The notes under the pieces were generated by a model, which was not told where the DNA came from, ran no database searches, and was given only the letters and a program-made list of their open reading frames with translations. From Utricularia gibba (lineage: Eukaryota > Streptophyta > Magnoliopsida > Lamiales > Lentibulariaceae): a stretch of 64,000 bases of DNA. Where the stretch lies: NCBI GenBank assembly GCA_002189035.1, contig NEEC01000007.1, positions 3,286,001 to 3,350,000 on the forward strand, given 5' to 3'. The number at the start of each line of letters is the position of its first letter. Positions within the stretch are counted from its first letter, which is position 1. This document shows positions 1-11,140 of this stretch, piece by piece. The translations under genes and the position numbers were made by a program.

Positions 1-107
1 CAGCTTCTCCCTTATATACAATCCTTGTTCCATTACCTATAGGGTTGAAATCCTATTCCTTGCCCTGCTAGAGTTTTCCTCCCTAATGCTAATTGCCATT
101 CTCGCAG

Positions 108-784
108 CTGGTTAGGTATGCTTCCAGGGACATGGGCGTACGTGAGTGCAGGTGCATTTGGGCGCGCCTTGATCGTGAGTTCAATGTTTTTCCCTGAATC
201 CGATGCCTGGTTTTTCGACTGCGTTTGCTCGTATGAACTGTATAGCTTTGTTTCAGCAAGAAGAATCTGAAGTTGGCTTACCAGGAGGAAGTGGGCAGCT
301 TTTAGCTCTGGGGCTGGGGCTGCTTGCCACCGCAGTTGCTGCAACTTATGTCGCCCGTCTAGCTAAGGTACACCAAGATTGCGACCAGTCTAAGTTTAGT
401 GTATAGTTTGTTCGATTTAATTAATAATTTATATTTAACTAATAAATAGAAGTTATTGTATAATTAGAAGCATTTTATTATTAATAAATATAAGCTATTA
501 TTGATTAAATAAGTTATATTTTCTCAATTTGATAAGTAGATAAAATAGTTAAAATTGAAATAAATTAAGAATAAATAGAAGATAAGTTTTAAAATTAATG
601 AATTAAATGTAAAAACATTTATTTTTATTTTTATTTTAAGTTATAAGTTGCAAAATAAGTCACATAAATTACTTACTTAATCTTTTAGTGATTGGAAAAT
701 GGTGTGTGTTTGGATTCTGGTATGGCTGTTTTAATCACTTGCTGGTTTGTGATGCTGTAGGACGCGGTGAAGGACATTGATTAG
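108..784 (+). CDS. DedA/VTT (SNARE-associated Golgi) family membrane protein, C-terminal exons only
   Basis: Three terminal exons can be read in one frame: 108-174, 257-367 and 761-784, each with GT-AG borders. The first encodes a WLGMLPGTWAYVSAGAFGRA stretch, which is the conserved proline-glycine re-entrant segment of the DedA/VTT (SNARE_assoc) family. The second carries a glycine-rich loop and one hydrophobic membrane helix, then TYVARLAK. The last exon is only DAVKDID plus the stop. Plant members of this type are integral membrane proteins, often predicted to be plastid-targeted, and their exact transport role is not settled. The start and upstream membrane segments lie outside the window, and I could not place a coding exon in bases 1-107. 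The intron at 368-760 is very AT-rich. Confidence 0.75.
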
Positions 785-1104
785 ATACCTCTGTGGCGAG
801 CAGTTGAATAGGCTGCTGCATCTCCTCATTGTTAGATGTATGTTGTATATCCGAGCAAGCTCTCATGTATCTCCTACAATAATGTAATGCGAATAATTAA
901 AAAATTCTAATTTATTTATGGGCTTAGCTGCTGGGCCTCTTCGAAAAATCCAATGGCCCAATAAATGTGCCGATGCGGAAAGGGATACAAGTACTTCGAC
1001 GAGTACGATTTCTATGTACAAAAACCGCGATTACGAACCGTGCCATCATCGTTGCCCTGTGGAAACCCTAGGTTGTTTCGTGCTTCACGTCCACGGGATC
1101 TGTT
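785..1104 (+). other. Short spacer: 3' UTR of the VTT gene and leader of the KH gene
   Basis: This 320-base head-to-tail spacer holds several AATAA-like polyadenylation contexts around 880-900, then a more GC-rich stretch leading to the ATG at 1105. No open reading frame of interest is present on either strand. Confidence 0.4.
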
Positions 1105-4100
1105 ATGGCGGAGGAGAGCGTCATCGAGTCTCTGGAATCTTCCCCGGTGGCGTCTGTTGCGGCGGACCACCATAAGAGGAAACACGTAGAGTTGGAGCTT
1201 AATACCGCCCCTGAACTTCCCACCGACTCGGATGCTCTCCCTGATGGCGAATCGGTAGCTAACGGTACGAGGAGAGATGAGAATGGTGTTGATAATGAAT
1301 CCGAGTGTAAGCGGCCGCGTACGGCGACGAACGGTGGAAATGTGGATGTCGCGGGCGATGGCATAGGTATTTCGCCATGGTGGTTTTCTGTTATCTCTAT
1401 TACTACGGCGTTGTGGCATTGCTCAGTCTTAATCTTTGGATGAAGCTTCCAAGTCTGTAGCGTACGCTAATACCTCGCATCTGTGTAGATCTTAGCAGTA
1501 GTGATCATACAGAGGAGACAGTTGAAAAGCTCAGTGAAGTGCCAGCTGAACACCAGAAACCTGCAGATGAGAATAGTCAAGAATCTGCTCAGATTGTTCC
1601 CCCACAAGTGCCTTTCGTTGATGGGAATGAGATTGATAAGAACGAGACAGTTGACCTGGAAAAATCCAAGGATGAAGTCGAAGAAGAGTCGAAGGAAGTG
1701 CAGGATTTTCCAGTTGCCCCTCCTGAAAAGCAGCGGATCATAGACACTGAGATAGTGTCTCACAAAATGGAAGTTCCGAATGATAAGGTAACCAGGAACG
1801 TTGTTTGTGAACTTTTTTTCGGTCAAATTGTTGAATTATTCAGTAGAATTATAATTCTTGATTTTTGTTTAGTGGTTCTGTAATCCTGATGCTTGTAATC
1901 CGAAAGGATGATTCTGAACTGTGCTCTTTCCATTTCTTTTGAAGGTGGGAGTCCTTATTGGCAAAGCAGGGGACACTATTCGGTCCCTCCAGGACAACTC
2001 AGGTGCCAAAATCCAGATCCTGCGGGATGCAGATGCAGATCTACGGTCTGCAACCAGACCTGTCGAACTAGTGGGTACTTGGGAGAGTATAAAGAAAGCA
2101 GAAAAGTTGATAAAGGATGTAATTGCAGAGGTAGGGCTTTCCCCAATCTTTCTTTTTTTGTTTATGCGTTTTTGGAGTTGCCTCGTTATCTAGATTATGC
2201 CACGCATCTTGAACATTAGGCTGATGCTGGTGGCTCTCCTTCGCTGGTTGCTCGGGGATTCAGTGCTGTGCAGGTTTCCAGTGGTGGTGAACAAATTGAA
2301 ATGCCAGTTCCGATTGACAAGGCTGGTTCAAAAAAGCTATTTGTGCTTCTCAAAAGACTGAATTTCAATGAGTTTATGGGTTTTTTTTTAAATCATGTTG
2401 TAATCTTGAAACCTGAATGATTGTTTAGGTTGGTCTGGTCATTGGAAAGGGTGGGGAAACAATTAGAAATTTGCAAACTAGGTCAGGGGCGAGAATCCAG
2501 GTATATACTGTGTTTATTGAATATTGTGTCTTCAGAATCATGGAACTTTGAATTGGAAACAATATCCATTGTACATATACAGTTGTTACAACAAAGCCCG
2601 TCCGATGGAGACCATTCCAATGAGAAGACAGTTCGGGTGACTGGTACAAGGAAGCAGATTGAAATGGCCAAAGAAATGATAGAAGATGTGATGAATCAGG
2701 TTTGTCTTGGTTTTTCCCTTTGCTTTGTAAATCATCTTATTTTTGGTGATGAGCACTTTACTGTATTTGTATGCTTTCAAAAAAGCATGGTTATCAGTGC
2801 TCTTCATTTATTGCATCATATTATTTAGATTATCAATTGATTTTAGCTAATATGACGCTGTATGTGATATATTACATTATGGATACCATGTGGTAGGTAA
2901 ACTTTTGAAGTTGCATGTGATTCGTGTTCTCTGTTTGTATATTCTCATGAATGAGGATTGTGCTTGTGTTCACTGCCCATGTTATTTGGCTCTTATCATG
3001 ATTGCCTTCTACCTTAGTGAATAAACAGTCAAATGCAATCACGAGTTAGCTATTTACACCTATTCGTGAGATGTTATTTCCATGTAGTTTCAAGATGTAT
3101 CCTATGATCAACATTATGTGGCATGTGCGAAGGTTGTTTCAACATTGACCAAATCGTGTGTTAATTAATAATGATTCAATTTACCTGTTACTGAAAGTGG
3201 ATGAGGTACTGCATAGTAGGCTCCTAAGACCCTGTCTGGTCATTATTAACTTTATCTATTGTTAACGAATTTTCTTTATTTTTTAGGCTGTATGTGCACT
3301 TGTGAACCAAAAATTAGATCAAGGCTTAACATGATACTTGCTTTTATCCCTCTTGATTATCTCTACCCTTCCAGTGTTCTGAAAAACACATCCAACTGAT
3401 TATTATTTATTCTATGAGCTTGAGGTGGGACACCATGGGCTACACAGCTTCATAGAAGGGGGTCTGATTATATTATCTTTTTAGGTCTCTTAATGCTATA
3501 AGATGATTAAATTAGATTTCCGGTTGCCATTATTTATCTGTGTAAAGGTGCCAATGTCGAATTGGTTGGCTGTAAAAATGCAGATTTGGCTTTTCCTTTC
3601 ACTACCAGTTCGCTTTGCCCTTTTGGTGTCTCAATACTCGACCACTATCCTTTTGCATCACCAGAGGAGAGGTATCAAGCATTACCTCAACATTGCAGGA
3701 TGTTAATGATAGTTGGTAAGATTGTTTTTGGACTTGGAAGCTGATAAGACTAGTGCTAATAAGGCAACATGACATGCCTGATCATGTTCTTGAGAAGTTA
3801 TTGGAAACAGTGCCTCAAGTTGCTGAGAAACATTAATTGAATGTTGGCTGAATCTATTAGTTTTATGCCCCATTTTAGATACATCAGATCCAATTTTATG
3901 CTTAGTCTTATCGTTACCATGGTTACTGTGAGGCTCCATTATCGCTCTTTCATCTTGGAATATATCTCTTCATCTAAGCTTTGTTCTGACTTTCTTAGTT
4001 TTTTTTTTTTTTTTTTGTTCTTTCTCTGATAAGTTTCTGTTGCCTTTTTTTTTCTCCATGTTAGTAGTTGACGGGTATACCTTTTTGGTGGTCATTTACT

Positions 4101-5621
4101 GTTGTTTCTTTAAACAGGTTCCGAATGGTAAATCTCTTTTAGTGTTTTTGCCATGATGTGCAGGCTAATTACTGATGCTATTCAATTGGTTATGTTATAG
4201 TTCACGATTTATGAATCTGGCATTTGTGTTCTAACCTGTATCAGCTTATTCATATTAATGATTGCATGAGCAATTATTTATTTGTACCCATTCTTATCCG
4301 TGTTTGTTTGTATAGAGACTTGGATCAAGGTTTACTCCCCTTTTCACCCTTCATCTGACTCAGTTTCTCCTTCCCAGAACTTGAGGCCGTCACCTCTATC
4401 TGGCGTTTACAACCAGTCTGGATATCGTTCCCATGGGCCTAATGCTCCTTATTGGGGACCTCGAGGCCAACCTCATTCACAATATCCTGGTTACGACTTT
4501 CCCCAAAGAGGACCGTATTCTTCTCAATATCCACCCCAATCGTATGGCAATTATCCTCCCCACAGGCTCCAAGAGGTGGCTTTGGCCCTGGTTGGGATCA
4601 TAGGCCTCGGTCGCACGCGCCGTATTACCAGGTGAGTGGGAATCCGAGCTCTCATTTTATGTTCTGCTGAAGGTCCTGCTGACCTCCTCTGTTTCAGGGA
4701 TCATACAACTATGGACATCAGCAAGGGCCCGATTATGGAGCTCCACCTCCTTATCCTCCTCCTTCCGGACAACCTTATGGTCATGGTTATGGTGGTGCTA
4801 AATATGATTACCATCCTTCTACGCAGCATTATGGTTCCATGGGTTCTCAACCAGCCCCATATGCTCAAGGCGGTGGCACACACCCAGGTTATGGGCATCC
4901 TGATCAGTACGGCAGGCCACCCATGTATAATATGCAGCCACAAGGACCTCCTCAACCTTACGCACAACCAAGGCCTGGTCAACCTGGTGACATGTCATAT
5001 TCAGGACCTGGTTCTTCTGCCCAATCATTTGTGCATGCGATGCCGTCGCAGCCGCCATATCCATATACTAGCGGAGCAGTGCAGCAAACATACTCCGCGT
5101 ACTCCTCCGTGCCTTCCGATGCATATGGCCATGTTTCTTCCGCTGCACCTGCGTCTAGTTATCCTCAAGTTGGGTACGCATCAGCAATACCCCAACAGGC
5201 CACGGCTTATCCCCAAGCCACCATGACGGGGATGTATGGCTCATACCCAGCCGCGCAGAGTGGTTATGCCGAGCAAACAGCTGCTACCAATGCATATGCG
5301 GGGCATCAAGTTGCTGCTGCACCTTCCTACACCGGAACTCAAGTTGCCTCGTCTTACCCGTCGGCAGCTCAAGCCGCCACGGCACCCACTTATAACGGAA
5401 CTCAAGTTGCTGCTTCTTATCCTCCAACTGCGGCAACCCCGGCTGCTCCAACGCAGGCAGCCCAACCGCAGCTAGCGGCCACCTACGATCAATCTGGAGG
5501 CTATGGAGCCATACCTGCCTCGTCCACCATTCCAAAAACATCTGATGCGACTGCTGCTGTGCCCGCCCCCGCGCCATATCCTCAGTATGATTCGAGTCAG
5601 ATGTACGGAGCAGCTCGTTAG
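1105..5621 (+). CDS. KH-domain RNA-binding protein with Pro/Gln/Tyr-rich tail (FUBP-like)
   Basis: Eight exons: 1105-1366, 1489-1787, 1945-2130, 2220-2321, 2429-2500, 2583-2699, 4378-4631 and 4698-5621, about 738 aa. The acidic N-terminus has a basic KRPR patch. KH1 is in exon 3 (GXXG loop read as IGKAGDTIR). KH2 is split over exons 5 and 6 (IGKGGETIRNLQ, then TVRVTG and MIEDVMNQ). The last two exons encode a low-complexity Y/P/Q/A-rich tail with repeated YNGTQVAASYP-type units, typical of plant far-upstream-element-binding-like proteins that bind single-stranded RNA or DNA in the nucleus. Two oddities: the donor of intron 4 is GC (2322-2323), and exon 7 changes frame by one base near 4560 between conserved YGNYPP and APRGGFGPGW, as if one base were missing. 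The 1.7-kb intron at 2700-4377 holds no coding signal that I recognise. Confidence 0.88.
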
Positions 5622-6013
5622 AGCAACCAGCGGCCTTGCCAGCGGATGTAAGGAACCCTCAACTCTGGAGCGGATGTGTGGTCGCTGCTTGAGTGCCTGC
5701 GCTATGCGATAGGAGTAACACAAATGATCATTATTATAGGAACATTCGTTGTCTTTTGTTTGTAGTTTCAAGTAGATTTTGCCCCCCCCTTCTGGTCGTC
5801 GAATTGAACTCCATGATTTTCAATGCTAGCCAGGTTAGAAGTACCCCAGAGAGTATATGGTTTATTAAAGAACGAACAAAAAATGGTGAAACAATCACCA
5901 TTTTTCAGTGAATTGCCTTCGGGGTGGCTCTGCCCTATATTCCAATGGGACATCGGCGTTGGCTGATCCTACAACACAGGAGGCGGGAACACGGCGGATA
6001 TGAGTAACGGAAA
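5622..6013. other. 3' UTR of the KH gene and spacer before the PPR gene
   Basis: About 390 bases with no convincing gene. The proximal part is presumably the KH transcript tail. AATGG-rich sequence and the start of the PPR leader follow. No repeats or transposon ends were noticed. Confidence 0.35.
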
Positions 6014-6226
6014 ATGAGAGTCGCCGCCTGTGCGTTTCTGCAGTCAAAGACAAGCGCTTTCACTTTTTATTCACATCGGACGATCTCTTCTTCATTTGGC
6101 TTGCCTTGTGGTGCCATCTTTTCCTCTTTCCTTCCCCAGAAGAAAACAATTCAGCTTAATTCCTTCCCTGGGCGTTTTTCGTTTCAAAATTCTGTATCTC
6201 CATCTCTCAAAACACTTTTTTGTTGA
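6014..6226 (+). other. Possible upstream ORF (70 codons) in the PPR gene leader
   Basis: An ATG-initiated 70-codon frame ends six bases before the PPR start codon. It is rich in Ser, Phe and Arg, so it superficially resembles an organelle transit peptide, but it is in a different frame and stops before the PPR ATG. A second overlapping small ORF starts at 6030. It may be a regulatory uORF or chance. No family is recognised. Confidence 0.3.
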
Positions 6227-6232
6227 TCGTTT

Positions 6233-7546
6233 ATGTCTAGTCTGATTGCTTATTCTTTTGGTCGGTGTTTTTCACAGCCTGCGTATTCAGTTCCTTCTTT
6301 GAAGCTGTATTTTATCCACCGATGGCCGAATTATGGCCGTCGTGGAAAATGTGTAGGTGTTGCATCCTGGAATCGGACCTTTGCTTCTGGTGCTATTGTG
6401 AAGAGCCAAAACCAAAGCAGAATCGAGCAGAACAGTTTGGTGTCTGAAATGTTTCTAGACATAAGGAGTAACATAATGGATCTGGAGTCCAAGTTAGCAA
6501 ACCTCGCTCCAAGGTTGTCTATGAGCACCATTACGAAGATATTTCGGGTACTGAGTTCTAATAGAGTTTTGGGTTTGAGGTTTTTTGATTGGACACGAAG
6601 TAATTTTCCGAAGCTGCGAAGGAATGCACGACTTTGTAGCTTAATGATAGATAACTTTGGAAGGTTGGACGATTTTGAGAATATGTTAATCATGATGAAG
6701 GACATGTCTTCTGAAAACATCTGTTTAACATCTGAAGCCTTCGGATATTTTCCTATCTCGGATTTAGCAGAATCTTCATTGACTGAAAGCATAGAAAATG
6801 CTGTGGAAATGCTGAACCGGGTTGGAGGATCTTGTAGAAATTCTGGCGTATATGCATTGATCGAGATGTTTAGCAAGCTAAATATGATTGATATGGCAAT
6901 GTATGTTGTATCAATCACTGAGAGGAAAGAAGCGTACTTTAGCAGGATGATCCGTGAAAAATGCAGAAGGGATCTCGTTGAAGATGCATTTAGCTTGATA
7001 AGGGAGATGGAAGAAGCAGGTATATCCCCTCGTATCAACGTGTATAACTACATTCTCGGAAATTTATGCAAGAACAGCCGGATGGATGAAGTAACTGGGT
7101 TGGTTAATAGAATGAAAGAAGCTCATGTCAACCCTGATGGAGTAACCATTGAGATTCTGATCAACTCAGCTTGCAGATCAGGAAAGTCCAACAATATACC
7201 ACCGCTTCTTCATCAACTGGAATGTTTAGGAATCGAGCCTCGGCCGGAGACTCATCTGCGCTTCATCAGGACAATGTTCGCAAATGAGGAATATGAAGCT
7301 GTGTACAAACATGTGGCTGATTCATGTGTAGTGTGCAGTAGAGGTAGCAACATGATATACTGCTTATTTGCTAAGCTTCAACTCAAGAAAGGTGATGTTC
7401 TGAAGGCTTCAGAAGTTTTGGTTGAAATGATGGAGAAGAGATTGAAGCCGGATGCCTACATTTACAGGAAAATTGTGAAGCAGCTTCTGGATATTCAAAG
7501 GCAAGATTTGGCTAGGAGCATCCAATCCTTGTATTCCAGATTCTAG
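6233..7546 (+). CDS. P-class pentatricopeptide repeat (PPR) protein, single exon
   Basis: An uninterrupted 437-codon frame with no intron, typical of land-plant PPR genes. The N-terminus is rich in Ser/Arg/aromatic residues and poor in acidic ones (about residues 1-55), consistent with a mitochondrial or plastid targeting peptide. Degenerate 35-residue helical repeats follow. The clearest are the unit with NVYNYILGNLCKNSRMDE (about residue 268) and the next with VTIEILINSACRSGKSN, then a C-terminal one with DAYIYRKIVKQLLDIQRQD. There is no E/DYW editing domain, so it belongs to the P class, whose members bind organelle RNA and influence stability, splicing or translation. The exact RNA target cannot be inferred. 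The start at 6233 is the first in-frame ATG. It is shorter than many P-class proteins but shows no break. Confidence 0.88.
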   Translation: MSSLIAYSFGRCFSQPAYSVPSLKLYFIHRWPNYGRRGKCVGVASWNRTFASGAIVKSQNQSRIEQNSLVSEMFLDIRSNIMDLESKLANLAPRLSMSTITKIFRVLSSNRVLGLRFFDWTRSNFPKLRRNARLCSLMIDNFGRLDDFENMLIMMKDMSSENICLTSEAFGYFPISDLAESSLTESIENAVEMLNRVGGSCRNSGVYALIEMFSKLNMIDMAMYVVSITERKEAYFSRMIREKCRRDLVEDAFSLIREMEEAGISPRINVYNYILGNLCKNSRMDEVTGLVNRMKEAHVNPDGVTIEILINSACRSGKSNNIPPLLHQLECLGIEPRPETHLRFIRTMFANEEYEAVYKHVADSCVVCSRGSNMIYCLFAKLQLKKGDVLKASEVLVEMMEKRLKPDAYIYRKIVKQLLDIQRQDLARSIQSLYSRF

Positions 7547-8210
7547 AAAAGCCCCTCACGAGTATTATTGATAGTTCCCAGAGTGAGGCTTCATTCAAAA
7601 GGGAAAGATCGTCCCAATTGCTTAAAAAGATATAACGTGGTTTACAAGGATGGTGAAGGTGAATATCATTATCAAATCTTTCTTCGTGCACACTCCTCCA
7701 GGTTAAATAGTTTGAATGTAGTTGTTCATACCTGTTTTTTTGGTTCAGCTGGTGGTGTGAGACGCCAGGCAGTCCATTCGCCTGTTCTTGGGCCATATAT
7801 TTCCATGACAAGTGCTCGGGTGGGTGCTTTCAGTATATCAAACATGCTATGTAAGCCACAGACTCGGGAACAACAACCCGTTCCAGCACCAGCCCACTCA
7901 AAGTTTACTCAAGGCCTTAGATCCCTCTCCGGATTCCCTTCTTCCGACCGGACTCCCTATTTCCCCACTTTTTTGTCTAGCTAGTGAGAGAATTGTAGAC
8001 TTTTTGTAAGTTAGCTGTTGGCTAAGGGATATATGTTGGAGTGTGATGTCCCTTTGAAGGAAGAAAAGGAACTTTGATCGGGAAAATGACAGAAGAAGAA
8101 ACTCACTATGATGAAGATAGATTGTAGGAACAAGACGAGCAGCAATGGATTGAGGGCAAGGAACGATTTAGGGTTTATGATTTTAGGCTCAAGTCAAACC
8201 AAGTTATTGA
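7547..8210. other. Spacer between the PPR gene and the Harbinger element
   Basis: This stretch contains the probable PPR 3' UTR and about 500 bases of unremarkable DNA. An open frame at 7568-7984 has no recognisable family and no conserved composition, so I do not call it a gene. Confidence 0.35.
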
Positions 8211-8689
8211 GGGTGTTTTACATTAATTGTAATAAATTAACTTATAAGTAGTAGATGTTTGTTTGAACTTATTTATAAAAGTTATAATTAAAAGTTAGTA
8301 GTGTTTGACATAAATTTCAAAATTTGTAAATAAAAATTTAAAATACCCTTATATTCATTTAAATGTTTTTAATAATATAACTTATATTTATTATTCTCAC
8401 ATAATTATAATAATATCAACACAAATCTTATTCAATCATAATAATATGCATAATGAATGATAGATTGAGTTACATAAACTCTGAAAACAACAAAAGATAA
8501 ACTAAAGTTGATATTAGGAAATATTTTTAATTCATTCTACGAATTGATGCACATATTGCATTACGTAAGGCATTCATATATGCATCTTGAGTTGAAGATA
8601 CAAAAGCTTATACCATTGGTAAAATTGTTTGAAGATTATATGGTGGAATTCAATTATCAGCTTCAAAATGTAAGAAATTCGGATCATTT

Positions 8690-9675
8690 GCATCAACCCT
8701 CTTGATAAAATTGCAAATTGCCATAATTGCTAGTACAATAAGTATTTGGTCATACCATGAAAATTTCCAAGGAAGTCTATTAACCATGTTAAACTTTGTC
8801 TTTCATACTCCAAAACATCGCTTAATTATAGAATGTAGTGAAGAGTATCAATAATTGTACATCTCAGTAGGATTTCTAACCCATGGATTAACACGAAACT
8901 CTTCCAAATGGTACATTTGACATCTATATGATGTCAAAAAAAAAAGTAGTATTCATATACCTAAAATCCGCAAGATCATGCATTTGTCCTTCATATCTTG
9001 AAGCTACAAAGATGAATAGCATATTGAAGTCGCATACTGCCAAAATATTCTGTGTGGCTTCACGGTATCGACCAAAAAAAGGATGTTTATCTTCTTTTCT
9101 AATTCTCGCCAGAATATGCGTACCATCAATGGCATCAATTGCATCTTGAAAATGAGGTCAAAATCGAGAATCATTTCTTATTTTTGCAAGGGGAGTCAAC
9201 TTATCATTGTTGGGACAATAAATTTAGAAGCCATATTTGCACAAGCATCAAGAACTACACGAAAACTTTGACTGACAATATATCCAGAACATTGGAACCA
9301 TTCTTGAAGCAAACGATTACTATATTTCAAATCCATTGCCAAAAGAAACGTCACCACTTGTTCCTCAACAGAGATGTTGCGCGTGGCTATTAAACCATAG
9401 TGTTCATATAAAACACTACATAACCTATGAAATGTTTCTCGTTCCATTCGAAGTAGTTGATATGAGCAAATCCAGTGGTCTTCCAATATACCCTTCAACC
9501 ATGCAGCTCCAGTTAACTTTCTATCTCGACAAGACATTCTTACAAAAGTGCATTGGTAAAATTCAAGAATGGATTGCACTAGTGTTGCTATAACAGAGAC
9601 TATTTTAGCATTTGGAATCTCACCTTCATCTTTAGAATTATTGGTGCGCAGGGAAGAGTTATTGGAAGAAGACAT
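8690..9675 (-). pseudogene. PIF/Harbinger (HARBI1-like) DDE transposase, broken
   Basis: From 9675 leftwards an intact 159-codon segment carries the helix-turn-helix-like N-terminal region (ISVEEQVVTFLLAM, then LQEWFQCSG). It is followed, in shifted frames, by the catalytic part: DAIDGTH around 9130, FFGRYREATQNILAVCDF with the second aspartate around 9060, and SRYEGQMHDLADF around 8980. Near 8800-8850 the typical IIKRCFGV motif is still visible, after an in-frame stop. This order of motifs is diagnostic for the DDE_Tnp_4 transposase. Several frameshifts and stops make function impossible. Confidence 0.8.
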
Positions 9676-9789
9676 GGATGCGTTGTGTATGAGAATGATG
9701 TATAACCTTAATTTTATAGATGAAAAAGGTGGAATCTTTGTAAGAAATCACATGCAATAGTTTTAGAAACCCACATGCAATTGTCGTTG

Positions 9790-9945
9790 AAAAGCAAATA
9801 CAGCTAATAAAGCATATGGAATTGATGCAGGAAAAACATATGGAATTCATGCAGAAAAGCACATGGAATTCATGCAAAAAGCATTGAGAATTGATGTATA
9901 AAAGCACTGGGAATTGATGCAGAAAAGCATATGGAATTGTTATAT
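9790..9945. repeat. Minisatellite of imperfect ~30-bp units
   Basis: Five or six imperfect direct copies of a unit built around GCATATGGAATTGATGCAGA run head to tail inside the Harbinger relic, between its two genes. The copies differ by substitutions and by a few bases in length. Confidence 0.7.
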
Positions 9946-10071
9946 AAAATCAAAATTCAATTAGACATCCACATGAAATGGTTCAACTTTAAAGAAAACG
10001 ATGTTCTTACTACATTTCAATTTCACCCACTAATATTAAAAAAAACTATTTTAAATTATCACTCTTATATG

Positions 10072-11140
10072 CTATGATAAATGCAACCTCTCTGCATTAC
10101 TTGTCATACTTATAAAAACTTCACGATAAACAATCTTGCCAAACGCCAATGCAATAGCTCCAAACACACTTGGATCCTCTCGTACATCTGGAATTCCCCT
10201 CACTATATCTAAGCACTCTGCAATCAACGGTAACTTTGGTCTTTGAGGCACAGATGAAAAAGATACACTCTTTAACTGATTTGTTAAAGCAACCACTGAC
10301 TCAGCCAACTTTTCTCCTGTTTCTTTCATGGTTCTTCTTTGATGTTTGTTTCCCACATTAGCACTGCTCCCACCAACTTTCACACTTCCCTAAACATTAA
10401 CGGATTAGAAGTAAATTCATATAATACTAAAATAATTTAAATAGTAATATATATGTTGTGGATTATCATAAAATGATGATTGTTCATTCATTTCAATATC
10501 AATATTGTAGAAAAAGTCATCATCTTGGATATTTATGTTGTCTAACTCAACTGATGCATCACCATCATTAGTAGAGCTATCAACTCCAATCAACATACGA
10601 TAAGGTGCTCGTGGAGGGACTTTGCCATTTCTAGTATTTCATGCCGAATCAGCTATTGCAGTCATTGGTGTGAAGATAACACTTTACAAATCTGAATAAA
10701 TAGGTGGAGTGGTCTTGAATATTTTTTGCATCCTAGCATCTCCTAGAAAATATAAAATAATTGATTATAATGCATTTATCATTTATAAATACAATAAAAA
10801 ATCACCTTAATCATTCTTGACCACCATTCATCTGTTCTAGTTATGATTCCCAAGTTGTCATCTTAGCCAATTCCAGTTGTCTTTTGAAGCCTAATCCACG
10901 TAGATAAATATTTTTTCATTATATTGAATTTATTCTTCAACTGTTTTATCACATAACAACGGCCCATCCTTTCATTAAACTCTTTCAAATCCCATGTCAC
11001 CCTTGAGAATTAAAACATGTTCCAAGCATATTGTTTGCATAAACTTGATGTGCACAAGCTTTCAAAACTATATGAGTAGCATTTTCGTCCCAAGCAGCAC
11101 TAGAGGTAGGCAAAGATGATCCTTGTTTATCCATGTGTTC
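10072..11140 (-). pseudogene. Harbinger Myb/SANT-like DNA-binding partner gene, broken
   Basis: Read on the minus strand, 11140 to about 10820 gives, with stops and shifts, a segment resembling plant Myb/SANT-like proteins: AAWDENATHIVLKACA, then HGIWKSLM-like and TGIG plus EQMNGG-like words. A separate open piece at 10072-10383 looks like the C-terminal tail. PIF/Harbinger elements carry such a second gene, whose product recruits the transposase to the ends. The match is by order and a few motifs only. Confidence 0.55.

Noticed and set aside
1-107. Possible upstream exon of the VTT gene
   Set aside because: No frame gave both a family-like sequence and a usable GT donor before the acceptor at 107.
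4537-4563. A 24-base mini-intron (GTATGG...CACAG) that would repair the KH frame
   Set aside because: It is far below the minimum length of plant introns and would remove conserved residues. A missing base explains the data better.
4636-5226. A 196-codon frame overlapping the KH gene's last exon
   Set aside because: It is a shadow frame in low-complexity sequence. The splice phases and KH-family tail support the other frame.
6331-7038. A 235-codon open frame on the minus strand
   Set aside because: It lies antisense inside the PPR gene, has no family features, and is explained by the codon composition of the real gene.
7568-7984. A 138-codon ORF downstream of the PPR gene
   Set aside because: No recognisable domain, a position in the likely 3' UTR, and no intron or conserved motif.
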